Origin: Gnetum montanum
Taxonomy: Eukaryota > Streptophyta > Gnetopsida > Gnetales > Gnetaceae
Assembly (NCBI GenBank): GCA_015680685.1
Contig: MNCI01024381.1
Span: 3,070-67,069, forward strand
DNA length: 64,000 bases
Direction: 5' to 3'
Shown piece by piece: positions 10,130 through 22,800 of this stretch. The position numbers and the translations under genes were made by a program. Position 1 is the stretch's first letter; each line of letters begins with the position of its first letter. The notes beneath the pieces were generated by a model. It had not been told where the DNA came from. It made no database searches and saw only the letters and a program-made list of their open reading frames with translations.

Positions 10130-13100
10130 CTGCCTGCATCATCTTCATCACTCACTTCTACATCACCTTCTTTTGCATTTTTTCCCTTGCATTGTCCTCT
10201 ATCGACTCTTCACTTCTTTTCTCTATGGGCCTTGCACCCTCATCTGAAGCCTGCATTGTAGAAATGAAGTGGTCAACTAAAGCAATGCAAGAAAGCTCCC
10301 ACAGAGCATAAGCATTAACACAATAGGAAGAAACCAACCTGAGATGGACCTACGTTCGTCTCAAAGGGTATCTGGTCTAAACCAAGCCCGAGGTGATGCC
10401 AGACCTCCTCTGCTATGATATCCACCCAATGCCTATTGCTTGGTTCAACGTTTGCAACAACTCTCTCCTTTTTGATGGTTGTCCACCTTGGTGGTCCCAG
10501 AGAAAAGGAGGTGGTTGCAACCTCTCCTATGGGAAGGTCCACTTTTCAATCAGGAGATTCTGTAACCTTTACCTGCTCTTTGAACTTGGCATAGGCCTCA
10601 AAAGCATCAACAGCATTTACGAATTCTTTATACATAAACGCCTCCACAACAGCATCCCTGTATAGTTTACGATAGGTGGCATGTTCCAGTTTATACATAT
10701 GTTTATGTTTTTTTTGGAACTACCCCCATTCGTAAACCATGGCATTGAAATATTTCAAATCCTAACATGTCTAGGCTAGAAAGTCCATTTGCATCCATTA
10801 TTCGATTATTTTACAGGTGGCTTCGACGTTTTGACATGCAACTGTCCAAAATATGGTGTAATCTATCACATCCATGTGCCAGTCCTCATTATTAGTGTCA
10901 CAAGCTATGAGGAATTTGTTTCTCAACTTAAGATCCTCCACCTCAGTGCTCAGGTCAGCCTTCTCTTGCTCAGCTTTTTGGACCAATTTCCATAGGTCCT
11001 CATTGATGTGCTTATACTCCCACAAGGAGCATGCCGAGTGCACAGTGCATTTGCAAGCCTTGTCGTATGCATGATGAGACACCTCAGTCACTTCAAGCAG
11101 GAATATAGGCACGACACCAACTTTCAAAGGTCGTGTCATGTCCCATTTGAGCTAAGAGGCTTTCATGACACAAAGAGCATGTCAGTCGCATTAGCATAGC
11201 AAAGTTAACAAATTCAAAAACTCTAGCATAGTAACATGAGAGCACTTAATACTACTACTTATCCACTTCAGGGTCCACTTGCTGAAGGTGGCTAATCATG
11301 TCATCGATGATTCCCTACATGAACATAAACTTATCAGGGATCTTGGCCCATAATTCTACACAAATCAAAGGGGGTTTTGCAACATCAACAGTGGCGCCTA
11401 TCATATAACTAAATGTGTCAGCGATCACCAAGATGGGCTATGAAAAGGCAGACATATTTCCAAACTCACTAGCATCCAATTGTAGTCTCCCTTCCTGCTG
11501 ATGCAAAAAAATGGTGATAGCCTTGGTAGAAGTCCCTGCCAGGTCTGTAAAAGCTTCTTCCTCATGCACTGATGCCTTTCCTTTTGAGAGGCCAGCATCT
11601 TTTTTATTCAAGGAGGACTCCTCTTTATCTTCAAAAATGCCCTTCTCATTAGTAGGAGGATTCTACCTAATAACAAGAGCCCCTGCATTAGTGGCAAGAG
11701 CTTCTTTCTTCTTAACAGGGGCCCTTTCTTTTGAGACTGGGGCCTCCATGTCTTTATTCATTGCCCTCGTCTTAGGGGCTAACACCTCTTCATCGCCTTC
11801 TTCTTCTTCCTCTTCTTCTTCTGGCAGAAAAGAAACATGTTTGCATTAGTTCAAAATAGGTTAGCTTAAAGTAGGTGCTACACTACCCTAGGCTATCTAG
11901 CGTAGCACAACGTAGTAGGCATTAACAAAGTAAGAGAAGAAACAGACATGAACAAAAGAGTTTACCAATAGAGGGTTGCATCCTCTGCAATTTAAGCCAT
12001 AGTCTTTACCTCTTCTCTTCCTCCATGCGAAGGGTTTCCATAGTTGGAGGAGGCCTCTTCCATTGTAACTTACTAGCCATAGTCTTAACTATGAGATGTT
12101 TCCTCCATGACATGCTACTAGCTATAGTAGGAGGTGTCTCTCCTACACTGTCTTGGCCACAAAAGTTGCGGGCCACCCCATCCTTAGTCGTCACGGAGAA
12201 CAACTCCCCAATTATTTCTAGGGGATCTTGGGCACAGGTGGTCTGGAGGATCTAGCAGATCCACAATCTAAAAATCTGGTTGTAGTTTCACATGATCCAG
12301 GCGCCATTCTCTTGAACCAGCAGAAACTTCACGAATCTCTTTAGATAGGCTATGTAAAAGACATAATGTATATTGGAACAAGACTCTGGTTTCTTATGGA
12401 GCCCCAAGATTTTGGTCTACAAGCCTTTACATAGTAACCTGGACTAGCTATAGCAAGCCCCCTCTTCCATAACCTCATGCATTACCTAGGCCTACTCAAT
12501 CCCCAAGACCTTCCCTTTGGAAAGTAGCTAGTGGAATGCATGAGCATGAAAAATAGGGTAAACCTCCTTGGTGGGTCTTGCTTTGAGCTTCTCCATGGGT
12601 AGCCCCTTTTGCTCCTTGGAAACCCCTAACCACTCCTAGATGTTCTTCTTCCAAAGGGTCAGCTCCTTCTTACCATTCGACCCTATGAGAATGACATCGC
12701 TAGGGACACCGAAGAGGTCCATGAATAGCTAGTCATTGATTTAAATGACCACCCGTATGTCATGTATGCACCTGCAGAAGCAGCCTGCCTTGTCAGAAAA
12801 GAAGTTGACCAAGGAGAGCACCTCAGTGGCAGGAACACTTGGATTCAGGGCTAGGAATAGGTCCATAAGCCTAGCCTTTTGGATATTCTAGACTAGGGAG
12901 TCCGAAGCCACACCATTTATCTAGCATTGGCTTGTATCTACTTCTTTATACTTGAAGTAGATGTTTGCCTCCTGTGTCTCGACAGTTACCACCATCACTT
13001 CCTAGGACTTCTTCGTCCCTATAGCAATTTTCACAAGAAATGTTTAGCATAAAAATGTAGAAAATTCAAAGATTGCAAAGATACTTAAGCATGCAACACT

Positions 13101-14583
13101 TACTGTGTAGCCTACCAAGTCTATATGGTAATGAGAATGGCAGAAGACTAACTAGAACTTGTTCAATAGTGATTGGTTTGAAGGGCACCCATCCCTTATC
13201 CAACCAACCATACTCCTTGCATCTACTATAGGGAATGGGGTATAGGTCTAGGTAGGTGTGGTATTCACCCTCGCATTGACCAATCACACTTGCACATAGG
13301 TTCTCAGCAGAGGAGAACTTCTGTAGGTCTATCCGTGCTGTAGTAGGCAAATTCGTTTAGTCATGAAGCCCTTCCTTGTTGATGTAGAAGTTGGTAACAA
13401 AAACATACCATTAGCGTTTGGATAATATAGCAAGCGTTGCTCAATATAGTGGAACAGGGCTGCAAAAATCACCCGCTAGCATAGTAGATGGTTCCTGGTG
13501 GGTTTTGGAAGCACGTTGCCATATAATGTGTGACAAATAGTGTGTTGTAAGGATGGTAACAACTGTACTCAGGCATATCCCAGATCTAGGCCAAACACCT
13601 TAACTCTGTGGGGTGTTGACTAGATCCTTCTCCTTGCCTGCTAATGATTTCCCCATCCATAGAAAACCTCAGGATGCCCCAACTTTCCCCAAGATATATG
13701 GCTTCTGTTATGACGACTGCCTCTTCCTCCTCTAGGTATGACCAAACGATCACACTAAAGTGACGGAGGAGGTACTGTAGGAACTCCTGTGCTACTTTCC
13801 TGAACCAGACCCCTCACTCCCCCACATGTATATGGGGAAGAGGAGCATTGGCCACAGGTTTTCTTACGTAACATAGGACCCTTGTAATTTCTAAGAAAAT
13901 TAGAATTGGCCTTAGTCCCATCTTGCACAACACAACCAGCAAGTGTTAGCATCATGACCAAGTGTAGTGCACACATAGCATAGCAACACCTGATACTTTA
14001 GCATATAGTGTAGCATAACCCTCTTCCCACACATAGCGTAGTAAGAACATGAAAGTGATATCATAGCCAAAATAGCTTAGCGTAGCAATAGACTGATTAA
14101 CCCTAACAAGGTGATAAACAATACCCCCTAACAGAACACGTGTCACACTATCGCATCACGCATGGCCAAACCCTTCTAAGGGTCCTACGCTATGCCATTC
14201 AAAAGCAAAGTAACTTAAACTGTCTAGACCCCCGTGGTTATGACAACCATAGTGGTGGCGATTTAGGCGACCTTACATGCAACGATAGCATAGCGTCTGT
14301 GCGTCCACCGCTGCTAAAATGGCAACAGTGATGGTGCAAAGGAAAAAACAATGACAACGTGATGACAGAAAACAAGAATAACTGAAACTGAATCACAAAA
14401 TGAAAGTAGAAAACAAAAAATGATAACAGAATCACAAGTAAACAAAGGAAGCATAGCAGCCTATCGGGTCAACGACATGTCCTCTCGCATCGTGACATGC
14501 ACTTGTGTCATGCGCCCTAGGGTTTTCTTTACCTCCTTGACCTTTGTGAGTGCCAAGTGAGTGTGTTCCTTCTTGGAAGCCAT
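10130..14583 (-). pseudogene. A antisense gene (multi-exon), decayed
   Basis: Homologous, exon by exon, to the antisense gene of B. The first exon begins at ATG 14583 (MASKKEHTHLALTKVKEVKK), corresponding to MGKGKEVEGQGRK in B. The exon-2 counterpart ends FQNPPGTIYY near 13470, followed by a GT donor where B has FQNPPGTVYW. The exon-3 counterpart (13066-13350) has the GWLDKGW motif seen in D. The exon-4 counterpart (about 12000-13020) has LFLALNPSVPATEVLSLVNF. The coiled-coil part, VHSACSLWEYKHINEDLWKL, is at 10800-11140. Function unknown; many stops. Bases 9961-10130 downstream hold no gene. Confidence 0.75.
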
Positions 14584-14934
14584 CGTCCTGCTTGTAGATT
14601 TTTCCTCGTCGCTATGAAAAAAATCACGTTGCTCACTATTAACACAATTGCTCTACACTCCAAAATTTCTTTTTGCTCCGAATATGGGCTCTGCACTCTT
14701 ACGATGAGAATGACAAGATTACCAGGGTTTAATCCCTATTTAGGGTTGTAATGGTAAAAAGGGAAAACTTACCACTCTCTCTCTTTGTTTAATGTGGGGT
14801 TTTCTGTGCAGCGTAGCATGCCCGCCACAACATCGTAGCACTGTTGGTAATTAAAATGGACACATCTGGGTGAAAGATATTGGCATGCTTCAAGCTAATT
14901 GTTTGCTTTCCCAAAAAATGAAAAATATATATAT

Positions 14935-15310
14935 TTTTTTGTTACGGGTCCGAAAAGACCTTAAAGTAGCAACCCCAGCGTAGTTGTAACTTTCACGGTC
15001 CAAAAAGACCCTAAACTAGCATTCTTAGCGTAGCGTCCCACTCTAGTTATTGGTCTGAAAAGACCTTAAACTAGCAATCTTAGTGTAGTAGTGACTTTAA
15101 CAATCTGAAAAGACCTTAAGCTAGTAGTTTCGATCTATTATACGTTCATAGTCTACAATGATACTAAATTAGTAGTTTCATGTTTTCACATTGGCAGTTT
15201 TGCATTTTTTAGCAGTTTCACATTCTCACATCAACAGTTTTACATTTTTTGTTTTAGCAGCCCTGCATCTCCATGCCATAGTGGTCTACCACGACTTTAA
15301 ACTGGTAAAA
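14935..15310 (+). repeat. A linker 2 repeats
   Basis: Units of GGTCYGAAAAGACCTTAAACTAGCA at 14945-15130, then looser TTAAACTRGTA units and AGCAGTTTCACATT repeats up to 15310. They lie between the 5' end of the antisense gene (14583) and pol. Bases 14584-14934 contain the presumed promoter side of the antisense gene, with an AT-rich CCCTAAATAGGG near 14740 but no clear TATA box. Confidence 0.7.
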
Positions 15311-15479
15311 TTTTAATCTTTACATCATACTTCGCTAGTTACATCTTGTCATTACTTTGCAAGTTTTCGTTATACATGATTACTACCAACAGGTGCCTCT
15401 TAACTAAGCCTTCATCTCATTTTGATAGGTTGAGCAAAGAGTGGAAATCCATCGCGATCTCTCCATGCCTTTAGCCTTA

Positions 15480-18089
15480 GTAGGTCCACATGGCAAGCTC
15501 TCAAAACCATTGAACCCAGACCTGATCAACTGGGGGTCAACCATAGCTAGCACTATAGCATCCTTAGAAACATCCTAAGACTAGCTCGAGCATCTGGTCT
15601 GAACCCTAGATTTAGAGGTCGGGGATGTAACTGAGGATCCTCTTATTGAGATGCATGTGACCACATCCAAGGGGGAAGTAAAAACATTAAAACTTAGCTT
15701 CCTCATAGATGCATAGAAGCATGAAAATGTAGCCAAGATTTTGCAAGACAACATCAAAGTCTTCGCATGGTCATACAACGACATGCCAGGTTTAGATCCG
15801 TAGCTAATATAGCACAACATTGTCCTAGACCTGCACATGAAGGCATTCAAGCAGAAAGCTCGTAAGGTTAAACTAGAAATTGCACTAGTTGTAAGGGATG
15901 AAATCACTAAACGATACCAAGCTAGTTTCATTCATGCAGTTGATTACTCAGAATGGGTGTCCAACATCATTGTGGTTTCTAAGAAAATGGGAGGAATGTG
16001 AATCTATATAGACTTCCGAGATCTGAACAAGGCAACGATCAAAGATAATTTTTCACTTCCAAGCATCGATCAACTCATTGACACTATGGTCGGTCATGCC
16101 CTATTATCCTTCATGGATGGTTTCTCTAACTACAACCAAATTTACATCAAACTATAGCATCAGCTAACAACAACGTTCATGACCCCATGGGGTACCTTTT
16201 ATTACACCATGATGCCTTTTGGGCTCAAGAACACTGGAGCAACCTATCAGCAAGCCATGACTTACATATTCAGCAACTACATCCTAGAAACATTAAATGA
16301 CTACGTGGATGATATAGCGATCAAGTTCAAAGAGGCTGTTGATCACCCACGCGATCTAGGGGTAGTCCTCAAGTGTTGTCAAATGCATGATTTATGACTC
16401 AATCCTAAGAAGTGTATCTTCAATGTGAAGACCGTACTCATGTTAGGGTTTGTAGTATCAGAGGCTGAAATACATGTCGACCCTAACAAAGTTAAGGCCA
16501 TCATTAATCTGGCACCTCCTACAAACCTTAAGGAGTTACGTGGTTTGCAAGGTAGGGCACAGTTCATCTGAATGTTTATAGCAAAGTTGACTGACAAGTT
16601 ACACCCCATGCAACATCTTCTAAAGAAAGGGGTTAACTTTGAATGGATAACCCAGTATCAATAAGCCTTCGAGGACTTGAAGAAATAGCTTTTGCACCTC
16701 CCAATTGTGCATCCATCATAGAGGGATAGGCCTTTCTTCATCTACTTTGCCACTTCTGACACATCTATCGTAGCACTGTTATGTCAGAAACAGGACGACG
16801 GATCTGAGATACCAGTGTATTATCTGAGTCATGCATTAATGGCACATGAGGTGAAATACAACGAGGTGTAGAGGAATTGCCTTGCCTTAGTGTTTACATT
16901 AAAAAAGTGGAGGCACTACCTATTTCATAGTACAATTAACATCATTTGCAAAAGTAACATCCTCTGGGATATTATTAACAACCTCTATGAAAGTAGTAGG
17001 ATAGCCCAATGGAAAGCAATAATCATGGAGTTTGACTTACACTATGTGAGCCAATCATCGACGAAGGGTCAAGCCATAGCGACCCAACTTACAGCCTCAC
17101 CTGTTGATGACCAGGCAACCATAGATCTCAAATTACCAGACAAGCATGTTAGCGCTATCAACGTCATCCCATCACACCTGGAAGCTAGTTTACACTTCTA
17201 TGGTGCCTCAACTGAGTGATGAGGTAGTGCAGATACTGTCATCACGTTCCCCTCTAGGAAAATGCATCCATTCACTTATCATTTTACGTTCCCCTGCACC
17301 AATAATGTGGTAGAGTATGAGGGGCTACTCAGAGGCCTCTTAGCTACCCAAATACTATGCATACAACACCTGGTGATTCGTGGGGATTCACAACTAGTTG
17401 TGAATAAAATTACTAAGGTCTATGCTTGTAAAGCTACGCACCTGCAACCCTACTGCGATCTAGCAAAAAGCCTACTTAAGTAATTTGCAAACACAGATGT
17501 GCAACACATGCCATGCAACAAGAACACCATGGCAGATGCCTTAGCCACCCTAGCACTAAATATTCCACCACACTCATTTGCAAGTCTTCCAACTTCGATT
17601 GTCAAATGTACTGAGCCTATCACTCAAGCGAGACATGTGGTCTGTATTGATGCCACAAATACCTAGGAGTGGTACATCAACATTAAATCCTACCTACAAC
17701 ATGGTGAACCCCCAAGCAGACTAACATCTACCCAAAGAGATGCAATCCATAAGTGTTCCTGGCAATATATGCTCATGGGAAATGACATCCTGTGTAGATG
17801 TTCCTATGATGGGATATTGATGGCATGCATGGGTGAGGTGTAGGTGCAGAATGTGATTAATGAAGTACATGAGGAACTATGTGGTGGCCAAATAGCACCT
17901 AGGGCTATGGCTATGAAAATTAGATGCCTAGGGTACAATTGGCCCCATATGGAGCATGACTATCAATCAAAAGTTAGAACATGTGACACGTGCCAAATAT
18001 ACGAAAATCTGATACACGTTTCACCTACAGAGCTACATCCAACATAGATCACATGGCCTTTTCAGCAATGGGGACTAGACCTCATAGGA
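15480..18089 (+). pseudogene. pol: A pol, part 1: RT, RNase H, second RNase H, integrase N-terminus
   Basis: Domains in order: the acidic TEDPLIEM lead (15640); RT from about 15880 (VSNIIVVSKK, IDFRDLNKATIK, SFMDGFSNYNQ, MPFGLKNTGATYQQAM, and the intact catalytic YVDDI at about 16300); RNase H (ATSDTSIVALLCQKQDD, VYYLSHAL, 16740-16840); second RNase H (FYGASTE, CTNNVVEYEGLLRGL, GDSQLVVNK, MADALATLAL, 17190-17560); integrase zinc finger (HEELCGGQIAP..CDTCQ, 17865-17995). It stops in WGLDLIGPI, where B inserted. There are many stops, mostly TAG. It continues at 35999. Confidence 0.92.
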
Positions 18090-18094
18090 CCTAT
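18090..18094. repeat. Target-site duplication of element B, left copy (CCTAT)
   Basis: CCTAT precedes TGAAAC at 18095 and recurs at 35994-35998 directly after the ACA end of B's 3' LTR. Joining the flanks restores alignment of A's integrase across the site. Confidence 0.95.
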
Positions 18095-19353
18095 TGAAAC
18101 ACCACAAAATTTCGAGCTTAGTACTTTTTCAACAAGAAGTAGGTCCTTGGGACTCACAGAAAACCACGGCTACATTTGGTACCAAACATGGCAACTTCGG
18201 GGATCAAATGCTTAATTTTCACTAAGTATGCATTCTCAGCGTATACACCCAGTGTATACGCCGAAGTCTACATTCTCAGCGTATATGCCCAGCGTATACG
18301 CCCAGCATATATGCTCAAGTTCATAGCGTATGCGCCCAGCGTATATGCCCGATGTTCACAGTGTACATGACCAGCGTACACACCTCACAAGTACGTTTAG
18401 CTTGTACGACTGATACATATGCTTGACATGGAATCCCCAAAGACGGCATGGAAATAGCATTGCAGAACAAGACTTGGTACAAGGCAACAACTATCAGCGT
18501 ATACGTCCCGGCATATATGCCAAGCAACCATCAACGTATACGCCCTGGCGTATACGATTAGCATCCTTCAGCATATACACTCCAGCGTATACGCTCAGCA
18601 TCCACAACGTATATGCCCATGCACATCCAGCGTATATGCCCAAAGTCTACGCCCAGTTGATACAACGTATACGCTCAACAAATATAATATACTGTACACT
18701 TGTAAATTTCATTCTTTTGCACCTGATCAATGCGCCACGTGTCATCCAACTTGAGTCTAACGTCAAAACCTGTATAAAAGCCCCAATTTTCCATGAGATA
18801 AAGGTCGGTTGGCAAATTTTGGAGCAAACTAGAGAAAGAAGAGATGTTGAGAATCAGAGCAGAGAACCTTGTATGATAGACAACCCTATACATTGAGCAT
18901 ACAGCCTCTACGTTGTGCCTACTGTGTGAACCAGCCCACAATCATCCTTGCATTCACCAGGGCTTTTCATTTGCCTTATGTCAAAGCCACAACTGTGTTA
19001 GACTAGTGCATTGTAACTCTCATTTTGAAATGCCATTGTTACATTTTCTTCCTAAAATCTATTACAGTTTGCATTAATTGTTGCATGTATTCTATTTATG
19101 CTCCATTTGCATCAATTACATTGTTTACTCTCTGTTTTACTCCTGTTACGCCATTCACGTATAACCCAGCGTATAGCACCTTGGTGTACGTTTGGGAAAA
19201 TCCTTGCTTGATCTGTGTGTGGACCATCCAAGGTACTCTGCCTTCGTTCATTCTAGCTCGCCCTCAGGCGAAGGTAGGGTCATCTGTGCATATCTGATAA
19301 TCCCACGGTCTCTGTTTCCTTCCACTCGGAGACCGACAATTTCAGACAGTACA
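18095..19353 (+). repeat. B 5' LTR
   Basis: 1,259 bp, TG..CA. U3 from about 18235 to 18680 holds roughly 17 variants of CAGCGTATACGCCC, whose core GCGTATACGC is a perfect palindrome (exact copy at 18292-18301). A G-box CACGTG is at 18736-18741 and a TATA box at 18773-18779. U5 ends TTTCAGACAGTACA. Reading frames here (such as 18423-18896) are produced by the array and are not genes. Confidence 0.95.
18736..18779 (+). promoter_or_regulatory. G-box plus TATA promoter of B 5' LTR
   Basis: CGCCACGTGTC (G-box CACGTG at 18736) lies 37 bp upstream of TGTATAAAAG (TATA at 18773). The same pair occurs in C's 3' LTR (CACGTG 63851, TATAAAAA 63888). In B's 3' LTR the TATA (35380) survives but the G-box has become CACATG. 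G-boxes are bound by plant bZIP and bHLH factors; use here is inferred. Confidence 0.6.
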
Positions 19354-19357
19354 GAAA

Positions 19358-19375
19358 TTGGCGCTAGAAGGAGGG
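19358..19375 (+). other. B primer-binding site
   Basis: TTGGCGCTAGAAGGAGGG begins four bases after the LTR end (ACA at 19351-19353). The identical 18-mer follows C's 5' LTR at 57438. Position and the leading TGG (pairing with tRNA CCA) identify it as the minus-strand primer site; the tRNA is not assigned. Confidence 0.85.
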
Positions 19376-20057
19376 TCTCTGCCTTAAACTTACTATGCTT
19401 CAAAAACTCCCAGCGTCTACGCTATCGACTATACATCGACCCTGTCTGCAAACCTCCCAACGTCTATGCTACTCAATTTAAAACTTAGTCTACAAACTAT
19501 CTAGCATCTACGTTGCTCCGTCAAAAACATACCATCTGCAAGTCTCCCAGAGTCTACGCTGTTGAACATACGCTATCCGCTATATGCTGTAGACCCTGTC
19601 TATGCTATACGCTAACCCTACACATTATGCTATAGACTTTGTCTATGCTGCACATATAACCCTGCTTACGCTGCTAACATATACGCAACTGCTAAATTTA
19701 CGCTGCACTCTCTACGCCATAGATCCCATCTACATTGTACACTGACTTTATCTATGCTATGCCCTAAACTCGTTTACACTTCCGTCCATGTACGCTACAC
19801 TCTGTACGTTGTAACCCCGTTTATGCTGTATGTTGACGCTGTATACGCTACTCAGTGTATACGTTGTACGCTTTACGCCGTAGATTCTCTACACTGACAC
19901 TATATGTTGTATTCCTATACGTTGTCTACGCTGTCTATGCTGAAGCTTATATGCTGAGACCCAGTGTATACACTGTACGCCATGAACGTAGGTTTATGTT
20001 GCACTAAGTACACTAATTCCATATCCCTTCGCTGTGTCATATTCTCAACTGCTCATC
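19376..20057 (+). repeat. B leader with CTACGCT / GTATACGCT words
   Basis: Non-coding leader between PBS and the first ATG. It is dense in short words such as CAGCGTCTACGCT, ACGCTGT and GTATACGCTG, relatives of the LTR palindrome but less regularly spaced. C has the same kind of leader at 57456-58041. The packaging signal would be expected here; none can be named from sequence alone. Confidence 0.65.
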
Positions 20058-20945
20058 ATGAACACCGCAAACACCACCACTACAACCACCCAAGTCACTG
20101 ACATCGTAGGCACCATGGCTATCCAACAGCCTGCAGTCCAACAGCCCATAGCACAACCCATAGTGGGGCCTTGTCGATTCCTTAGGTTGCAAGGGAGGAA
20201 CCTGTCATCTAACATCATAAGTCAAGACTAGTACAACTTCATATGCCTGAAAATACAAGCCGAATTAGCTATAGACTAAGCCGAAATAGAAGTTAAAAGG
20301 CAATACAAACTTTTCTACAGGGGAGGACAAGAGTTCATTCCTTCCTCATACGATATCATCCCTGTTCTAGAGCCTTACTCTGAGCTCATCACACAACTCC
20401 TCCTGCAAAGGAGCCAATTGCTAGATCAGCCTATAGTAAACCCTCAACCGGAAGAGGAGGACAAGTTCGCTGCCCAATCTAAACATGAAGACTCGTACCA
20501 CACCCTTAGCCCACAAACTTATATAAACCTGCTGTTTCACCCATTCACGAGTGAAACATCATCCCTCGAATCACTGAACATCATGCAAGTGCATGTGCCT
20601 CAACAAGACGCAGCCACACTCATCCCCATTCCTCCACCAACCGATGTTCAAGTCAACACATTTCCCCTCGCAATTCCTCCCGCAGCTACGACACCCCTGT
20701 TCTTACAAATGCAACCCCCTCAAAATAATGTAGGGGCAACCTTCCCACCTCGCGTTATCTAGATGCCACATGTGATACCGGCATCTACGTCTGCGCATTA
20801 TATCCCCTAGTTCCAAACTCACAGAGCCCCTTTCACCACCGTAACTCAACAAGTTCAGGGGATTCCTACACAAAACACGACTGGGCAATGGGCAGCGATG
20901 GGTGCTCAACCACATCAACCCCTTCACTACAACATGCCACCTCAC
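20058..20945 (+). pseudogene. B N-terminal ORF ahead of gag core
   Basis: Starts MNTANTTTTTTQ, then a VGPCRFLRLQGR motif (C: TGPRRSLRLQGR), FYRGGQEF, LITQLLLQRSQLL, an acidic PEEEDKFAAQS and a Pro/Gln-rich tail. Stops at 20228 and 20277, then open 20418-20762. It is read in a different frame from the gag core that follows; C shows the same frame relation. B has lost about 150 bp at the junction compared with C. It could be a separate ORF or an N-terminal gag extension. Function unknown. Confidence 0.6.
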
Positions 20946-20946
20946 C

Positions 20947-22250
20947 TAGCGCTCAAGATTAAGTAGATGCTAGAAAACTAATGTAGGAACTAATTGATGA
21001 TGTCTAACACCTCAAAACAGCTATTGACGGAGAGTTGAAGGTAGTGGAATTTTACCACGATGACCCCATTAGCTCTCCCATTCCATCCCTAACCTTACCC
21101 AAAGGTGTATCATTGCCTACGCTAAATAAATATAATGGGGAGATAGACCCCAATGCTCACCTTATAACATTTAGACTAGAGTGCGCATTACTTCAGGCAT
21201 GGCCACACGCCATTTTGCGAGTGTTCCCTATGTCCCTTGCAGGGAGAGCACTTGATTGGTATCGGGCCTTGCCAAGAAACTCGATATTTTCCTTGGAAGA
21301 GTTGTTACATCAATTCATTACTAGGTTCAAGTATAAATTGAAACCTAAAGTAACACTTGACAGCCTTATACAGGTCAAACAAGCGCCTTTAGAACCTATA
21401 CAAAAATTCATCCAGAGGTGGAGCACTGCTCTTAATGAGCTCCATGAGCCAATCCCACAGACATACCTGCTCACAATTCTAAAGGGGGCTGTTAATGACT
21501 TTTTCAAATCCAAGTTATATTACCTCAATGCACGTAACCTCAATCAAGCCTTTGTACAAATTAAAAATATAGAGGAGGCAGTCCAAAATAGCCATGATCC
21601 TACGTATTTAGCCTTCAAAACTCAACACAGTAAGAATGATAAAGAAAAGGCTAAAGAAACTATAGTGGCAATAGCAGAAACGCAACAAGAAAATGTGGCA
21701 CAACAAAACAAACCATCGGTGGTCCCTATTAATTATACTAAACCTACTCCCATGACTACACCAGAATCCTCCTCATCGCCAAACCCAACACCAAACTCTA
21801 CGAGAAACTTTGAGAGGAAAGAACCCTCCCAATATACGCCATTTCCTATGAAGCCATCCCAGCTATTTGATCAACTCCTAAGGGCTGGATTAATGAAACA
21901 TAAACAGTTGTCCCCAGCAGCGAGCCAAAGACATGACCGGTTCTATCAACTAGTTTAGAACCCAAGCCTAGCAATGCCGGATGAACCCCCTATACCCAAA
22001 GGTTTTAGGATGGACCGTTTCTGTGACTATCACCAACGTAATGGGCATGGCACGGATTACTGTTTCACCCTGAAATAAGATATACAACGAATGATCGATG
22101 GAGGTCAAATCACTTTTGATGAGGCCAACCCGGTCCAACCGCAGAATTAGGCTATTGGTGTATATAAAGACCCTCTGAATACCAAAGAGGCACCGTACAT
22201 TATTAATACAATCTACCTAGATAATGAACCTGAAATACCTAGCATTAACA
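20947..22250 (+). pseudogene. gag: B gag core and nucleocapsid
   Basis: The best gag in the window, open from 21035 to 21958. It contains DDPISSPIPSLTLPKGVSLP, KYNGEIDPNAHLITFRLECA, MSLAGRALDWYRALPR, LLHQFITRFKY and LKGAVNDFFKSKLYYL, the standard plant retrotransposon gag domain. A Lys/Gln-rich spacer follows, then FERKEPSQYTPFPMKPSQLF. The knuckle FCDYHQRNGHGTDYC (about 22019) has CHHC spacing C-x2-H-x4-H-x4-C. Premature stops at 21956 (TAG), 22077 (TAA) and 22148 (TAG) each lie one C-to-T step from a Gln codon. Confidence 0.9.
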
Positions 22251-22259
22251 CTATCTACT

Positions 22260-22800
22260 CTAACTATGAACATCAAACACCTAACAAGCCATTTGTAGTA
22301 CGTATTCCTCCCATTGCATCAACATCCATGCCTCAATCATCATACACCGCGCAACAGCCATATGTCATCCATGTACCTCCCGCCATAACGGCTTCTAACA
22401 CCCCGACATGTGAAAAACCATACGTGGTGCATATACCTCCAGCCGTCACTACCTCAAATCTACCAACCCCTCCTACTCGGTCTTCCCCTTACGTAGTCTG
22501 AGTGCCACCCACGGTGGCAACAACGGAGGTCCAACCTCCACATAAACCTACCCCATACATCGTTAGGACACCCAATAGTCCTAATGATTACCAATCCTCC
22601 ACCTTGCAAACACAAAATAAACCAAGCCCTTATGTCATCAAGGTGCCTAGCCCGTCTGGCACCCAATCATAGGCGACTGTCCAACCGCCACCCGATCCGA
22701 CTCCATACGTAGTACTAATCCCAAGGAAACCTGAGGCCTCAAAACCAATCGTGCCCCCACGTCACACATGAGAATGCTTAGTGAACAGGCTTACACGGGA
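22260..22800 (+). pseudogene. B connector with PYVVRVPP peptide repeats
   Basis: Same frame as gag core. About seven units of the form PYVV[RH][VI]PP spaced by roughly 25-30 residues (for example QPYVIHVPPA, KPYVVHIPPA, SPYVV-stop-VPPT, TPYIVRTP, SPYVIKVPSP, TPYVVLIP), separated by Thr/Pro/Gln-rich spacers. C has a matching set at 60440-60830. Stops at 22499 (TGA), 22671 (TAG) and 22769 (TGA). It is a repetitive linker between nucleocapsid and protease; no catalytic motif is seen. Confidence 0.7.

Noticed and set aside
18235-18680. Possible CRISPR-like array from regular repeats
   Set aside because: The repeats are palindromic and degenerate, spacers are short and related, and the array lies inside plant LTRs.
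18176-18896. Open frames rich in YAPSVYA / YTPSVYAR peptides in LTRs (also 34707-35464, 56622-56825, 63608-63808)
   Set aside because: They are translations of the GCGTATACGC array in U3. They appear in several frames and on both strands, and are not conserved between the paired LTRs.
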